Shown here one piece after another: positions 17,874-25,533 of a DNA stretch of 64,000 nucleotides. Where the stretch lies: NCBI RefSeq assembly GCF_008330945.1, contig NZ_CP043489.1, forward strand, positions 3,049,501 through 3,113,500, read 5' to 3'. The stretch comes from Labrys sp. KNU-23. Its GTDB lineage: Bacteria; Pseudomonadota; Alphaproteobacteria; Rhizobiales; Labraceae. The position numbers were made by a program, and so were the translations under genes. Each line of letters opens with the position of its first letter. The first letter of the stretch is position 1. The notes beneath the pieces are model-generated. The model saw only the letters and a program-made list of their open reading frames with translations, had not been told where the DNA came from and searched no databases.

Positions 17874-18203
17874 TCAGGCCGCCGGCAAGGGCGGGCAGAT
17901 CGAGGTCGGCTTGAGCATCTTGACCTCCTGCGAGATCATGGCGTCCAGGCCCCAGACTTCGCCGATGAGCTTGGTCCAGGCCGGGTCCGCAGCCATGGCG
18001 GCGCGGCGCGTCTCGCGGTCACCCAGGCCCTGATAGGCCCACATCATCACGATCTGGTGCAGCGGGCCGATCTCGCTGACCCAGAGGCCCATGAAGGTGC
18101 CCAGATGCTTCTTCTGGATCGGCAGGCCTTCGGTCTCATATTTCTTGAGCCAGCGGTCGAGCTGGCCCGGCTTGAAACTGTAGGTGCGCTGTTCGATGAT
18201 CAT
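17874..18203 (-). CDS. NIPSNAP family protein
   Basis: 109 aa from ATG at 18203 (MIIEQRTYSFKPG), typical of single-domain bacterial NIPSNAP proteins with a dimeric alpha+beta barrel fold. No catalytic residues are assigned in the family. It lies 16 bp after the GMC oxidoreductase stop and upstream of the BMP importer genes, and such small ferredoxin-like proteins are often found with catabolic oxidoreductases. Function unknown. Confidence 0.87.
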   Translation of the reverse strand: MIIEQRTYSFKPGQLDRWLKKYETEGLPIQKKHLGTFMGLWVSEIGPLHQIVMMWAYQGLGDRETRRAAMAADPAWTKLIGEVWGLDAMISQEVKMLKPTSICPPLPAA

Positions 18204-18219
18204 GGCTGCCGCTTCCGTG

Positions 18220-19848
18220 TCATAGCTTGGTGTTGAGGATGAAATCGGCAGCCCGCTCACCGATCATGATGGTCGGCGCATTGGTGTTGCCGCTCGAAAT
18301 GATCGGCATGATCGAGGCGTCCGCGACCCTCAGCCCCTCGATGCCGCGGACCCTGAGCTCGGCATCGACGACGGCCTCGGCATCGTTGCCCATCTTGCAG
18401 GTGCCGACCGGATGGAGCGTGGTCAGGGCCGAGGCCCGCAGCCATTCCAGCAGTTCACCGTCGCTGAGCGCACCTGGCCCCGGCGCCAGTTCCTTGCCGC
18501 GATACGCATCGAAGGCCGGCTGAGCGATGACCTCGCGCATCATGCGGATGGCTGAAATCATCGTCTTGCGGTCGAATTCGGTGGCGAGGTAATTGGCCTG
18601 GATACGGGGCGCCGCCGCCGGATCGGCGGAGCGCAGCGTGATGCTACCCCGGCTCTCCGGATTGACCGGGCCGACCCGGATGGTGAAGCCATGATTGGCC
18701 TCTACCGCCTGTTTGCGGAAGGGATTGGGCCAATGCAGATTGGCGGTCTTCTCCAGCGCCGGCATGAAATGAGCCTGGATGTCGGGCGCCACCAGGTCAG
18801 GCCGCGACTTCATGAAGGCGCCGGCCTCATAGGGGAAGGTGGTGGTGATGCCGGTGCCCAGCACCATGCCCTGGGCGACCGAAGCGATCAGCTTGTCGGC
18901 GCGAAGATCGCCATAGAGCGTTACCGGCTGCTTGCATTCGTAGCTGAGGCAACAATCGACATGGTCCTGCAGGTTGCGGCCCACGCCCGGCAGGTCGTGC
19001 CGTACCTCAATGCCATGTTTAGCCAGCTCATCGGCGGGTCCGATGCCGGAAAGCATCAACAATTGCGGTGAGTTGACGGCTCCTCCGCACAGGATGACCT
19101 CCCGTCCGGCCCGCACGGTGCGTGCCCGCCCACCCTGCGTGAACAGGACGCCGGTAGCACGTCCGTTCTCCACCAGGATACGCTGGCTGAGCGCGTTCAC
19201 CTCTACCGTCAGGTTGGGCCGGTCGAGCACCGGTCGCAGGAAGGCGTGGGAGGTCGACCAGCGCTTGCCCTTGCGGATGGTGAAATCATAGCGCCCGAAG
19301 CCTTCCTGTTCGGCCCCGTTGAAGTCGTCGTTGCGGGGATAGCCCGCCTGCACGCCGGCCTCGATGAAGACATCGAACAGCCCGTTGCGGCCGCGGGCGC
19401 GGCAGACGGTGAGGGCGCCCTCGGTACCGTGGAAGGCACCGTTGCGCTCGACATGGGTCTCGGAACGGCGGAAGGCAGGCAGCACCTCGTCATAGGACCA
19501 GCCCGGCAGGCCCATCTGCGCCCAGCGGTCGTAATCCTGGGCGTTGCCGCGCACATAGATCATGCCGTTGATGGTCGAGGTGCCGCCGAGCGCCTTGCCG
19601 CGCGGCCAATAGAGTGTGCGGTTGTTGAGGTGCGGCTCGGGCTCGGTGCGATAATTCCAATTGTAGAGGCCGGAATTGAAGAGCTTGCCCATCAGCATGG
19701 GCAGGCGGAACAGCGGATTGCGGTCGCGTCCGCCCGCTTCGAGCAGCAATACGCGATTGCCCGGATCCGCGGACAGACGGTTGGCGACGACGCAGCCTGC
19801 CGAGCCGGCGCCGATGATCACATAGTCGTATTCGGCATCGCTGCGCAT
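18220..19848 (-). CDS. GMC family FAD-dependent oxidoreductase (choline dehydrogenase-like)
   Basis: 542 aa. The N-terminal FAD motif is DYVIIGAGSAGCVVANRLS (8-26). PRGKALGGTSTINGM is the GMC signature 1, GGAVNSPQLLMLSGIGP is signature 2, and the C-terminal active-site histidine lies in LHPVGTCKMG with an asparagine in SSGNTNAPT. The family oxidises primary alcohols to aldehydes or acids. It starts 4 bp after the UDG-like stop and is followed by a NIPSNAP gene. The alcohol substrate is unknown, but co-occurrence with the importer suggests it acts on the imported compound. Confidence 0.92.
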   Translation of the reverse strand: MRSDAEYDYVIIGAGSAGCVVANRLSADPGNRVLLLEAGGRDRNPLFRLPMLMGKLFNSGLYNWNYRTEPEPHLNNRTLYWPRGKALGGTSTINGMIYVRGNAQDYDRWAQMGLPGWSYDEVLPAFRRSETHVERNGAFHGTEGALTVCRARGRNGLFDVFIEAGVQAGYPRNDDFNGAEQEGFGRYDFTIRKGKRWSTSHAFLRPVLDRPNLTVEVNALSQRILVENGRATGVLFTQGGRARTVRAGREVILCGGAVNSPQLLMLSGIGPADELAKHGIEVRHDLPGVGRNLQDHVDCCLSYECKQPVTLYGDLRADKLIASVAQGMVLGTGITTTFPYEAGAFMKSRPDLVAPDIQAHFMPALEKTANLHWPNPFRKQAVEANHGFTIRVGPVNPESRGSITLRSADPAAAPRIQANYLATEFDRKTMISAIRMMREVIAQPAFDAYRGKELAPGPGALSDGELLEWLRASALTTLHPVGTCKMGNDAEAVVDAELRVRGIEGLRVADASIMPIISSGNTNAPTIMIGERAADFILNTKL

Positions 19849-19852
19849 GGCC

Positions 19853-20692
19853 TCACCAGTCTATCGGGGCGGCGCCGAGAGCCTTGAGCCGCTCATTGCC
19901 GAGAATGAAGGGATTGGGCAGGCCGAGCACCGCATCGCCCCGGGCCGGATGCTCGCGCAGGATGCAGTCGTCGCCCTCCACGATGCCGGCCGCCCGGAGG
20001 GTCTCCGCCGCCGCCTCGCCAAAGCCGAGGAAGACCACTTTCTGCCCGGAGCCGGCGAGATGGCGCAGCACGGCGATGATCAGCGGCCGCCACAGCGGCA
20101 GGTGACCCCGGCTTTGATGCGGATCGATGGAGACCTGGAAGCGGCTGAGGGTCAGCGAGGCGTTGAGCAGCAGGGCGCCGCTGGCCACCCAGCGATCGGC
20201 GATCATATTGGCCGGCTCGAGCACGACGGTACCGGCCTCGATGGCTATACGCAGGCGTGGCCAATCGGCGGTGCTGCCGGTCCAGTCCGCCTCGCCGGTG
20301 CGGGCGGCGACGATCATCTGCATCACCGTGCGGATGCTGACCGAGAACATCTTCTCCAATTCGCGCCATTCGGCGACATTGCCGGCCTCGAAGGCTCGGC
20401 CGGTCGAAAGGTCAGGGCTGGGATAGGGATCCTGGCCCAGCACCACACAGCGCACCTGCTGGGGCTCGATGTCGTCGAAGGCGCGCAGCATATGCGCCCC
20501 CCTGGGCTGGCCCGGAAAGAGCCGCCCCTTGCGCACGGGAAAGACCGGTTCCCACGGCTCCAGCATCAGGCCGGCATCCATGTCGGCGAAGCCCAGCTCG
20601 ACCGGTGCGAGGATATCGCGCCAGGCAGGCGGCAGATCGTCATGCCAGCCATCCAGCACGTCCCGCATGACTTCGCGCAATGATGTCGGCAT
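19853..20692 (-). CDS. uracil-DNA glycosylase family protein (diverged family-1-like)
   Basis: 279 aa from ATG at 20692, preceded by AGGGGG. An in-frame start at 20749 would overlap the candidate operator. Family-1 landmarks are recognisable: GQDPYP (86-91, catalytic Asp present, His of GQDPYH replaced by Pro), Phe101, LLLNASLT (Asn177), and HPAR (His248) followed by NPFILGNERL and a C-terminal PIDW. The intercalation loop HPSPLS is changed, and a long insert precedes LLLN. It could remove uracil from DNA or have a changed specificity. It heads the minus-strand run and is divergent from a RutR-like regulator. Confidence 0.82.
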   Translation of the reverse strand: MPTSLREVMRDVLDGWHDDLPPAWRDILAPVELGFADMDAGLMLEPWEPVFPVRKGRLFPGQPRGAHMLRAFDDIEPQQVRCVVLGQDPYPSPDLSTGRAFEAGNVAEWRELEKMFSVSIRTVMQMIVAARTGEADWTGSTADWPRLRIAIEAGTVVLEPANMIADRWVASGALLLNASLTLSRFQVSIDPHQSRGHLPLWRPLIIAVLRHLAGSGQKVVFLGFGEAAAETLRAAGIVEGDDCILREHPARGDAVLGLPNPFILGNERLKALGAAPIDW

Positions 20693-20730
20693 CGCTGCTG
20701 CATCCCCCTCGTTGAAAGGAGGATAGGCAA

Positions 20731-20786
20731 AACCTGACCAAAACGTCAAGTTATGAGTTGAAAAAATCTGACGCTTCGGTCAGGTT
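20731..20786. promoter_or_regulatory. paired RutR-like operators between the UDG-like gene and the TetR gene
   Basis: 20731-20750 reads AACCTGACCAAAACGTCAAG. The reverse complement of 20767-20786 reads AACCTGACCGAAGCGTCAGA. They agree in AACCTGACC-N5-GTCA and face each other 16 bp apart. E. coli RutR is known to bind TTGACCANNTGGTCAA, which has the same TGACC-N5-GTCA spacing. The pair covers the likely promoter region of both divergent genes. Confidence 0.72.
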
Positions 20787-20838
20787 TTGACATCGGGTTC
20801 CGATACCGGCATTTCCGGGACACGGACGCATCTCGAGA

Positions 20839-21519
20839 ATGCGGGAGGACAAGGTGGCGACGACCAGCGCAAAGAAGGCGCGCAAGGATGGTTCGGACAA
20901 CGAGGAACGCATCCGGGCCCGTAACGAGGCGGCAATCCTGGCCGCTGCGATCGACCTGTTCGCCCGCAAGGGTTTCGATGGGACGCGGATCGCAGAGGTC
21001 GCCGAACATTCGGGGCTACCCAAGGCGAACGTCTATTATTACTTCCCGGCCAAGGAGGATATCTATCGCGCCTTGATCGACCGGCTGATCGCCAGCTGGG
21101 ATACGGCGCTCGAAGAGTTGCAGCCTGAGCGCGATCCGGCCGAAGCCATCATGGCCTATATCCGGGCCAAGCTCGACTATTCGCGCCGGTTCGCCGCCCA
21201 GTCCAAGCTGTTCGCCAACGAGATCCTCAGCGGCGCGAAGTTTCTCGACAAGGCGGGCCGCAGCCACGTCAAGCAGGCGACCCGCGCCAAGGCGGCCGTG
21301 GTCGAGGGCTGGATCGCTGCCGGCAGGATGGCACCGATCGCCATTCCGCATTTCTTCATCATGCTGTGGAGCACGACGCAGTTCTACGCCGATTTCGAGG
21401 TGCTGGCCTGCGATGCCATGGAAGTCAGCCGGCTGACCAAGAAGGATTTCGAAGCGGCGGCGCTCGCTATCGGCGATATCGTTCTGCGCGGCTGCGGCCT
21501 TGCAATGCCGCCTGCCTGA
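20839..21519 (+). CDS. TetR family regulator, RutR-like
   Basis: 226 aa from ATG at 20839. A GTG at 20854 has a better ribosome site (GGGAGG, 5 bp away) and may be the true start. The HTH is at about residues 32-75 (GTRIAEVAEHSGLPKANVYYYFP). The C-terminal domain resembles E. coli RutR closely: AYIRAKLDYSR, SKLFANEILSGA, VEGWIAAGRMAPI, IMLWSTTQFYADF. RutR senses uracil and thymine and controls pyrimidine use. It is divergent from the UDG-headed run with the RutR-like operator pair between, so it probably represses that run and itself. Confidence 0.88.
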   Translation: MREDKVATTSAKKARKDGSDNEERIRARNEAAILAAAIDLFARKGFDGTRIAEVAEHSGLPKANVYYYFPAKEDIYRALIDRLIASWDTALEELQPERDPAEAIMAYIRAKLDYSRRFAAQSKLFANEILSGAKFLDKAGRSHVKQATRAKAAVVEGWIAAGRMAPIAIPHFFIMLWSTTQFYADFEVLACDAMEVSRLTKKDFEAAALAIGDIVLRGCGLAMPPA

Positions 21520-21545
21520 GACCGAAAGCGTAGGCGCAAAATAAA

Positions 21546-21576
21546 ACGGGACGGTGTCTCACCGACACCGTCCCGT
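21546..21576. terminator. bidirectional terminator between the RutR-like gene and HU
   Basis: A perfect 13-bp stem (ACGGGACGGTGTC at 21546-21558 with 21564-21576) with a 5-nt loop is flanked by AAAATAAAA on the left and GTTT on the right. It sits 26 bp past the regulator stop and 29 bp past the convergent HU stop, so it can serve both genes. Confidence 0.85.
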
Positions 21577-21605
21577 GTTTGAAACGGGGCTTGCGGCCCG
21601 CGAAA

Positions 21606-21887
21606 TCAGCCGTTCACGGCATCCTTGAGCGCCTTGGCAGGCTGGAAGACCACCTTCTTGGAAGCGGCGATCTTGATGGTGGCGCCGGTGGAAGGGTTGC
21701 GGCCTTCGCGTGCGGGCTTGGCCTGCACCTTGAACTTACCGAAGCCGTTCAGGGAAACTTCCTCACCCTTGACAGCCGCTTCGGTGATCCCTTTCAGAAC
21801 GTCCTCGACAGCTGCCTTAGCGGCAGTCTTAGTCAGGCCATGAGCGGCGGCAATACGGTCGGCAAGATCGCTGGTGCTGACAGGCAT
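21606..21887 (-). CDS. hup: HU family DNA-binding protein
   Basis: 93 aa, standard HU length. LNGFGKFKVQAKPAREGRNPSTG is the HU/IHF signature with the DNA-intercalating arm (RNPSTGATI). HU compacts DNA and bends it without sequence preference. ATG at 21887 follows GAAAGGATAAC, a good ribosome site. It is monocistronic, with a bidirectional terminator downstream. Confidence 0.95.
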   Translation of the reverse strand: MPVSTSDLADRIAAAHGLTKTAAKAAVEDVLKGITEAAVKGEEVSLNGFGKFKVQAKPAREGRNPSTGATIKIAASKKVVFQPAKALKDAVNG

Positions 21888-22214
21888 GATGTTATCCTTT
21901 CGATGATTCGTCCGATGGCGTTATCGCATGACCGGTTCGATATCGCCATCGCATGTACACCGGAAACGCACGGAAATCCTGCTTTTTTAACGGATATGAA
22001 CGGATTTTCTCGCGCTCAACCCTTGTTTGGAACGGTTTGAATTTGCAAACGCCCGCATGGTGATGCCGTTTGGTAAAGTGAAGGCCTTGCTGGCGAAGCT
22101 TCGGCGGATGTCAGGGGACTGGCGAACTATACTTGCCGACCATAGATATCGGGTGGAAGTGCGGGGCCTTTTGCGGTGATATCGCGGCAAGTTCAACCAC
22201 AGGGAAACGAAGCG
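21888..22214. other. divergent intergenic region upstream of HU and Ogt
   Basis: No gene recognised. The stretch has lower GC than its surroundings (for example TGCTTTTTTAACGGATATG near 21980), as expected for a strong HU promoter region. No clear operator or repeat was found. Confidence 0.5.
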
Positions 22215-22763
22215 ATGACTTCCCCCCATTTTGCCTTGTTCGACACCGAAATCGGCACTTGCGCCCTGGCTTGGGGTGATAAGGGCCTGGTCAGCGTGCA
22301 ACTGCCGTCCCATAGCTCGGCGGGCCTGAGGGCGCGCATGCTGCGCTCCCTGCCGGGTGCAGTGGAGGCCGAGCCGCCGGCACCGGTGCGCCAGGCCATC
22401 GCGGCCATCCAGGCCCTGCTGGCGGGAGAGACAGCCGATCTGTCCTTCATCGAGCTCGACATGACCGCTGTGCCGGAATTCAATCGCCGGGTCTATGCCG
22501 TGGCGCGAGCCATCCCTCCCGGCTCCACCATGACCTATGGCGAGATCGCCAAGCAATTGGGCGATCCCCTGCTGGCGCGCGATGTCGGCCAGGCCATGGG
22601 ACAGAATCCCTTCACCATCGTGATGCCCTGCCATCGGGTGATGGCGGCCGGCGGCAAGTTCGGTGGCTTCTCGGCCTATGGTGGCGTGACGACCAAGCGC
22701 CGCCTGCTCGAGATCGAAGGCGCGCTACCAAAGCCCGAACCCACTTTGTTCGGCTGGGCATGA
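22215..22763 (+). CDS. ogt: methylated-DNA--[protein]-cysteine S-methyltransferase
   Basis: 182 aa from ATG at 22215, with AGGGAAACGAAGCG upstream. The acceptor-cysteine motif MPCHRV carries C139, preceded by the DNA-binding helix region MTYGEIAKQLGDPLLARDVGQAMGQNP and followed by GGFSAYGGVTTKRRLLEIEG. The enzyme repairs O6-alkylguanine by one-time alkyl transfer to cysteine. There is no Ada regulatory domain, so Ogt is the better name. It is monocistronic, converging on the TetR gene. Confidence 0.94.
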   Translation: MTSPHFALFDTEIGTCALAWGDKGLVSVQLPSHSSAGLRARMLRSLPGAVEAEPPAPVRQAIAAIQALLAGETADLSFIELDMTAVPEFNRRVYAVARAIPPGSTMTYGEIAKQLGDPLLARDVGQAMGQNPFTIVMPCHRVMAAGGKFGGFSAYGGVTTKRRLLEIEGALPKPEPTLFGWA

Positions 22764-22826
22764 GGCACGACAGATCGGGCCGCAAGGGCGAAAGCCGGCG
22801 GCCCGGCGAGGAAAAATCGGGCGTGG

Positions 22827-23378
22827 TTACGAACCGGCCACGTGCCGGAGCGTCGCCGACAGAATCTCGTCGGAAAGGGCGGGATCGTCGGCGATGCGGG
22901 CCAGGATGACGGCGCCGACCATGGCAGCCCACCCGGCGATCGCGGCACTCCGCCGTTCCTGCGGCGTTTCGCCGGGAGCGGACGCGCTGAAATCCTCGAT
23001 CTGTTCGCGCAGGGAACGGGTCAGCACGGCACGGATATCCTGTGACCCGCGTACGGCTTCGGTGCCGAGTGCGGCAAAGGGGCAACCCTCGGCACGTGCG
23101 TCACGATGCCTGCGGCTGAGATAGGCCGTGGCATAGTCGGCCATCGTCCGGCCCGGAGGGTTGGTGCCTTCGGACTGGGACAGCACATGGGCGAGCGCCT
23201 GGGCGATCAGGTCCTCCTTCGACTTGAAATGACCGTAGAAGCCGCCATGGGTGAGTCCGGCGGCCGCCATGATCTGCGCGACGCTCACCCCTTCCAGCCC
23301 CTTTTCCCGATAGAGGCGCGCGGCCGCATCCAGGATGCGGTGGCGATGCTCGGCGACCTGCTCGCGGCTGACTTTCAT
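22827..23378 (-). CDS. TetR/AcrR family transcriptional regulator
   Basis: 183 aa. N-terminal HTH (RILDAAARLYREKGLEGVSVAQIMAAAGLTHGGFYGHFKSKEDL, about residues 14-57) plus a variable ligand domain with CPFAALGTEAVRG, typical of the TetR group that controls a neighbouring SDR or oxidoreductase. It is divergent from the SDR gene at 23473, with two palindromes in the 94-bp gap, the classic layout for a repressor and its target. Confidence 0.92.
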   Translation of the reverse strand: MKVSREQVAEHRHRILDAAARLYREKGLEGVSVAQIMAAAGLTHGGFYGHFKSKEDLIAQALAHVLSQSEGTNPPGRTMADYATAYLSRRHRDARAEGCPFAALGTEAVRGSQDIRAVLTRSLREQIEDFSASAPGETPQERRSAAIAGWAAMVGAVILARIADDPALSDEILSATLRHVAGS

Positions 23379-23409
23379 GACGGGCCCTCCTGTCTCGCTT
23401 GACTTTATA

Positions 23410-23451
23410 CATGATGTCCATCATGAATGCATTATATATGATGACTATCAT
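23410..23451. promoter_or_regulatory. candidate TetR operators (two palindromes)
   Basis: CATGATGTCCATCATG (23410-23425) has perfect 7-bp arms. ATGATGACTATCAT (23438-23451) is a related palindrome, with centres 27 bp apart. Both lie in the AT-rich gap between the divergent TetR and SDR genes and would cover both promoters. Confidence 0.7.
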
Positions 23452-23472
23452 GAATAAGTTTGGAGAAATGCC

Positions 23473-24261
23473 ATGACCAAATCCCTTCCCGCCGTTCTCA
23501 TCACCGGTGCCTCGACCGGCATCGGCGCCGTATATGCCGAACGCTTCGCCCGGCGCGGCCATGACCTCGTGCTGGTGGCACGGGACGAGGCGCGCCTGAA
23601 CGCGCTCGCCGGCCGCCTTCGCCAGGAGAACGGCGTCGCCGTCGATGTCCTGAAGGCGGATCTGACGGCCTCCGAGGATCTCGCCCGTATCGAGGCGCGC
23701 CTGCGCGAGGATGCCAAGATCGGCATCCTGGTCAACAATGCCGGTGCCGCCGCCCATGGCGGCTTTGCCGACCAGGACCCGGAAGCGCTGGACGGGCTCA
23801 TTCGCCTCAACGTGACGGCGCTGACGCGACTGGCCGGTGCAGTGACGCCTCGTTTCCTCGCCGCGGGCACCGGTGCCATCGTCAATATCGCCTCGGTGGT
23901 GGCGCTGGCGCCGGAGTTTTCCCTGGGCGTCTACGCGGCGACCAAGGCTTTCGTGCTGACCTTGTCGCAGACCCTGCAGGTGGAACTCGGCCCGCGCGGC
24001 CTCTATGTCCAGGCCGTGCTGCCGGCAGCGACCCGCACCGAGATCTGGGAACGCTCCGGCCGTGATGTGAACGCGCTGGAGGGCGTGATGGACGTCGGCG
24101 AACTTGTCGACGCCGCGCTGGTCGGCTTCGACAGGCGCGAAGCCGTCACCATTCCGCCGCTGCCGGATGCGAGCCAGTGGGAGGCCTTCGATGCCGCCCG
24201 CCGCGCCATGCTGCCGAATTTCCGGCAGGAACATGCGGCCGAGCGCTATCGGGCGGCCTGA
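23473..24261 (+). CDS. SDR family NAD(P)-dependent oxidoreductase
   Basis: 262 aa classical short-chain dehydrogenase. The cofactor motif TGASTGIG is at 11-18, NNAG in LVNNAGAAAHG, the catalytic serine in IVNIASV, and YxxxK at Y154/K158 (VYAATKAF). Use of NADP or NAD is not decided. ATG at 23473 follows GGAGAAATGCC. It is probably repressed by the divergent TetR through the two palindromes upstream. Substrate unknown. Confidence 0.93.
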   Translation: MTKSLPAVLITGASTGIGAVYAERFARRGHDLVLVARDEARLNALAGRLRQENGVAVDVLKADLTASEDLARIEARLREDAKIGILVNNAGAAAHGGFADQDPEALDGLIRLNVTALTRLAGAVTPRFLAAGTGAIVNIASVVALAPEFSLGVYAATKAFVLTLSQTLQVELGPRGLYVQAVLPAATRTEIWERSGRDVNALEGVMDVGELVDAALVGFDRREAVTIPPLPDASQWEAFDAARRAMLPNFRQEHAAERYRAA

Positions 24262-24269
24262 AAGGCCCC

Positions 24270-25490
24270 CTATTTTCGGGGATCGGCGAAACGCTGCTCG
24301 GGCAGGATCGAATACCAGCCCGGGCGGCCGGGATCGCGGTCATAGGTGTAGCCGCCGACCTCGCGGTAATGTTCGGCATAGTGGGCGAGCTTGTCGCGAT
24401 CGAGCTCGACGCCGAGGCCCGGCCCTTGCGGCAGGGCGATGGCGCCGCCGACATAGCGCAAGGGACCACCGACGATGATGTCGTCGGTGAGGTGATGGTA
24501 ATGCGCGTCGGCGGCGAAGGAGAGGTTCGGCAGCGCCGCGCCCAGATGCAGCATCGAGGCGAGCTGGATGCCGAGCTCGCCCGAGGAATGCACGGCGGCG
24601 CCGTATTGGAAGGTCTCCAGCACGGTGCCTGCCTTGTGGGCCTGGCGCAGGCCGCCCCAGAAGGTGGTGTCGAGCAGCACGACATCCACGGCCTCCAGGC
24701 GCAGATTGGCGGCGAGCTGCTCGAAATTCACCACCACCGTGTTGGTCGCCGTGGGAATACGCACCAGGTTCCGCAGCCGGCGCATCCCCTCGAGGCCCCA
24801 GGTCGGGTCCTCGAAATAGTCGTTGTTGAGATGCTCGATCGCCCGCCCGACCCGGACGGCTTCCTCCACCGACCAGGCGGCATTGGGGTCGAGGCGCAGC
24901 CGGTCCCCGGGAAAGGCCGCGCCCAGGGCGCGGACGGTTTCGATGTCATGATCCGGCGGGAAGAGGCCGCCCTTCAGCTTGTGGCTGGTGAAACCATGCT
25001 GGGCCTTGAGCGCACGGGCATGGGCGACGATCTCGTCGGGGCTGGTCTCGCCGCCTTGACCGCTTGCCTCATGGGGGTAGCGGTAGAAAAGATAGCTGGC
25101 AAAGGGGATCGTCTCGCGGATGGCGCCGCCGATCAGGTCGCAGGCCCTTATGCCCAGTTTCTTGCCGGCGGCATCCATGCAGGCCATTTCGATGGCGGCA
25201 TGGAGCTGCATGCGGTTGTTGTAGAGCGAGGCGGTGGGATTCATGATCTTCCAGCGCAACTGCTCGAGCTGCAGCGGATCGTGCCCCTCGAGATAAGGCA
25301 GCAGGGTGCGCACCGCCGCCTCGGCCGACTCGCCGCCGCCGCCCATCTCGCCGAGCCCGATGATCCCTTCGTCGGTGATGACTTCCACGATGGTGCGGAT
25401 GAAGCGCCCCCAATGCGCGCCGGCGGCATGGCGCAGCGGCGCTTCGAGCGGCACGGCGACGGTGGTGGCCTTGAGGTCGACGATCTTCAT
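24270..25490 (-). CDS. enolase-superfamily sugar-acid dehydratase (glucarate dehydratase-like)
   Basis: 406 aa of the mandelate racemase/muconate lactonising enzyme group. The N-terminal capping domain is followed by a TIM barrel with FTSHKLKGG (KxK base), RLDPNAAW (metal Asp), YFEDPTWG (metal Glu), TATNTVVVNFEQL (Asn ligand as in glucarate dehydratases) and AVHSSGELGIQLA (catalytic His). It likely dehydrates an aldarate or related sugar acid. It is the last gene of the transporter operon, 43 bp after the permease stop. Exact substrate unproven. Confidence 0.88.
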   Translation of the reverse strand: MKIVDLKATTVAVPLEAPLRHAAGAHWGRFIRTIVEVITDEGIIGLGEMGGGGESAEAAVRTLLPYLEGHDPLQLEQLRWKIMNPTASLYNNRMQLHAAIEMACMDAAGKKLGIRACDLIGGAIRETIPFASYLFYRYPHEASGQGGETSPDEIVAHARALKAQHGFTSHKLKGGLFPPDHDIETVRALGAAFPGDRLRLDPNAAWSVEEAVRVGRAIEHLNNDYFEDPTWGLEGMRRLRNLVRIPTATNTVVVNFEQLAANLRLEAVDVVLLDTTFWGGLRQAHKAGTVLETFQYGAAVHSSGELGIQLASMLHLGAALPNLSFAADAHYHHLTDDIIVGGPLRYVGGAIALPQGPGLGVELDRDKLAHYAEHYREVGGYTYDRDPGRPGWYSILPEQRFADPRK

Positions 25491-25533
25491 CGCACTATCC
25501 GATTGCAGGAAGAGAAAAGGGAGAAAGGACGCA

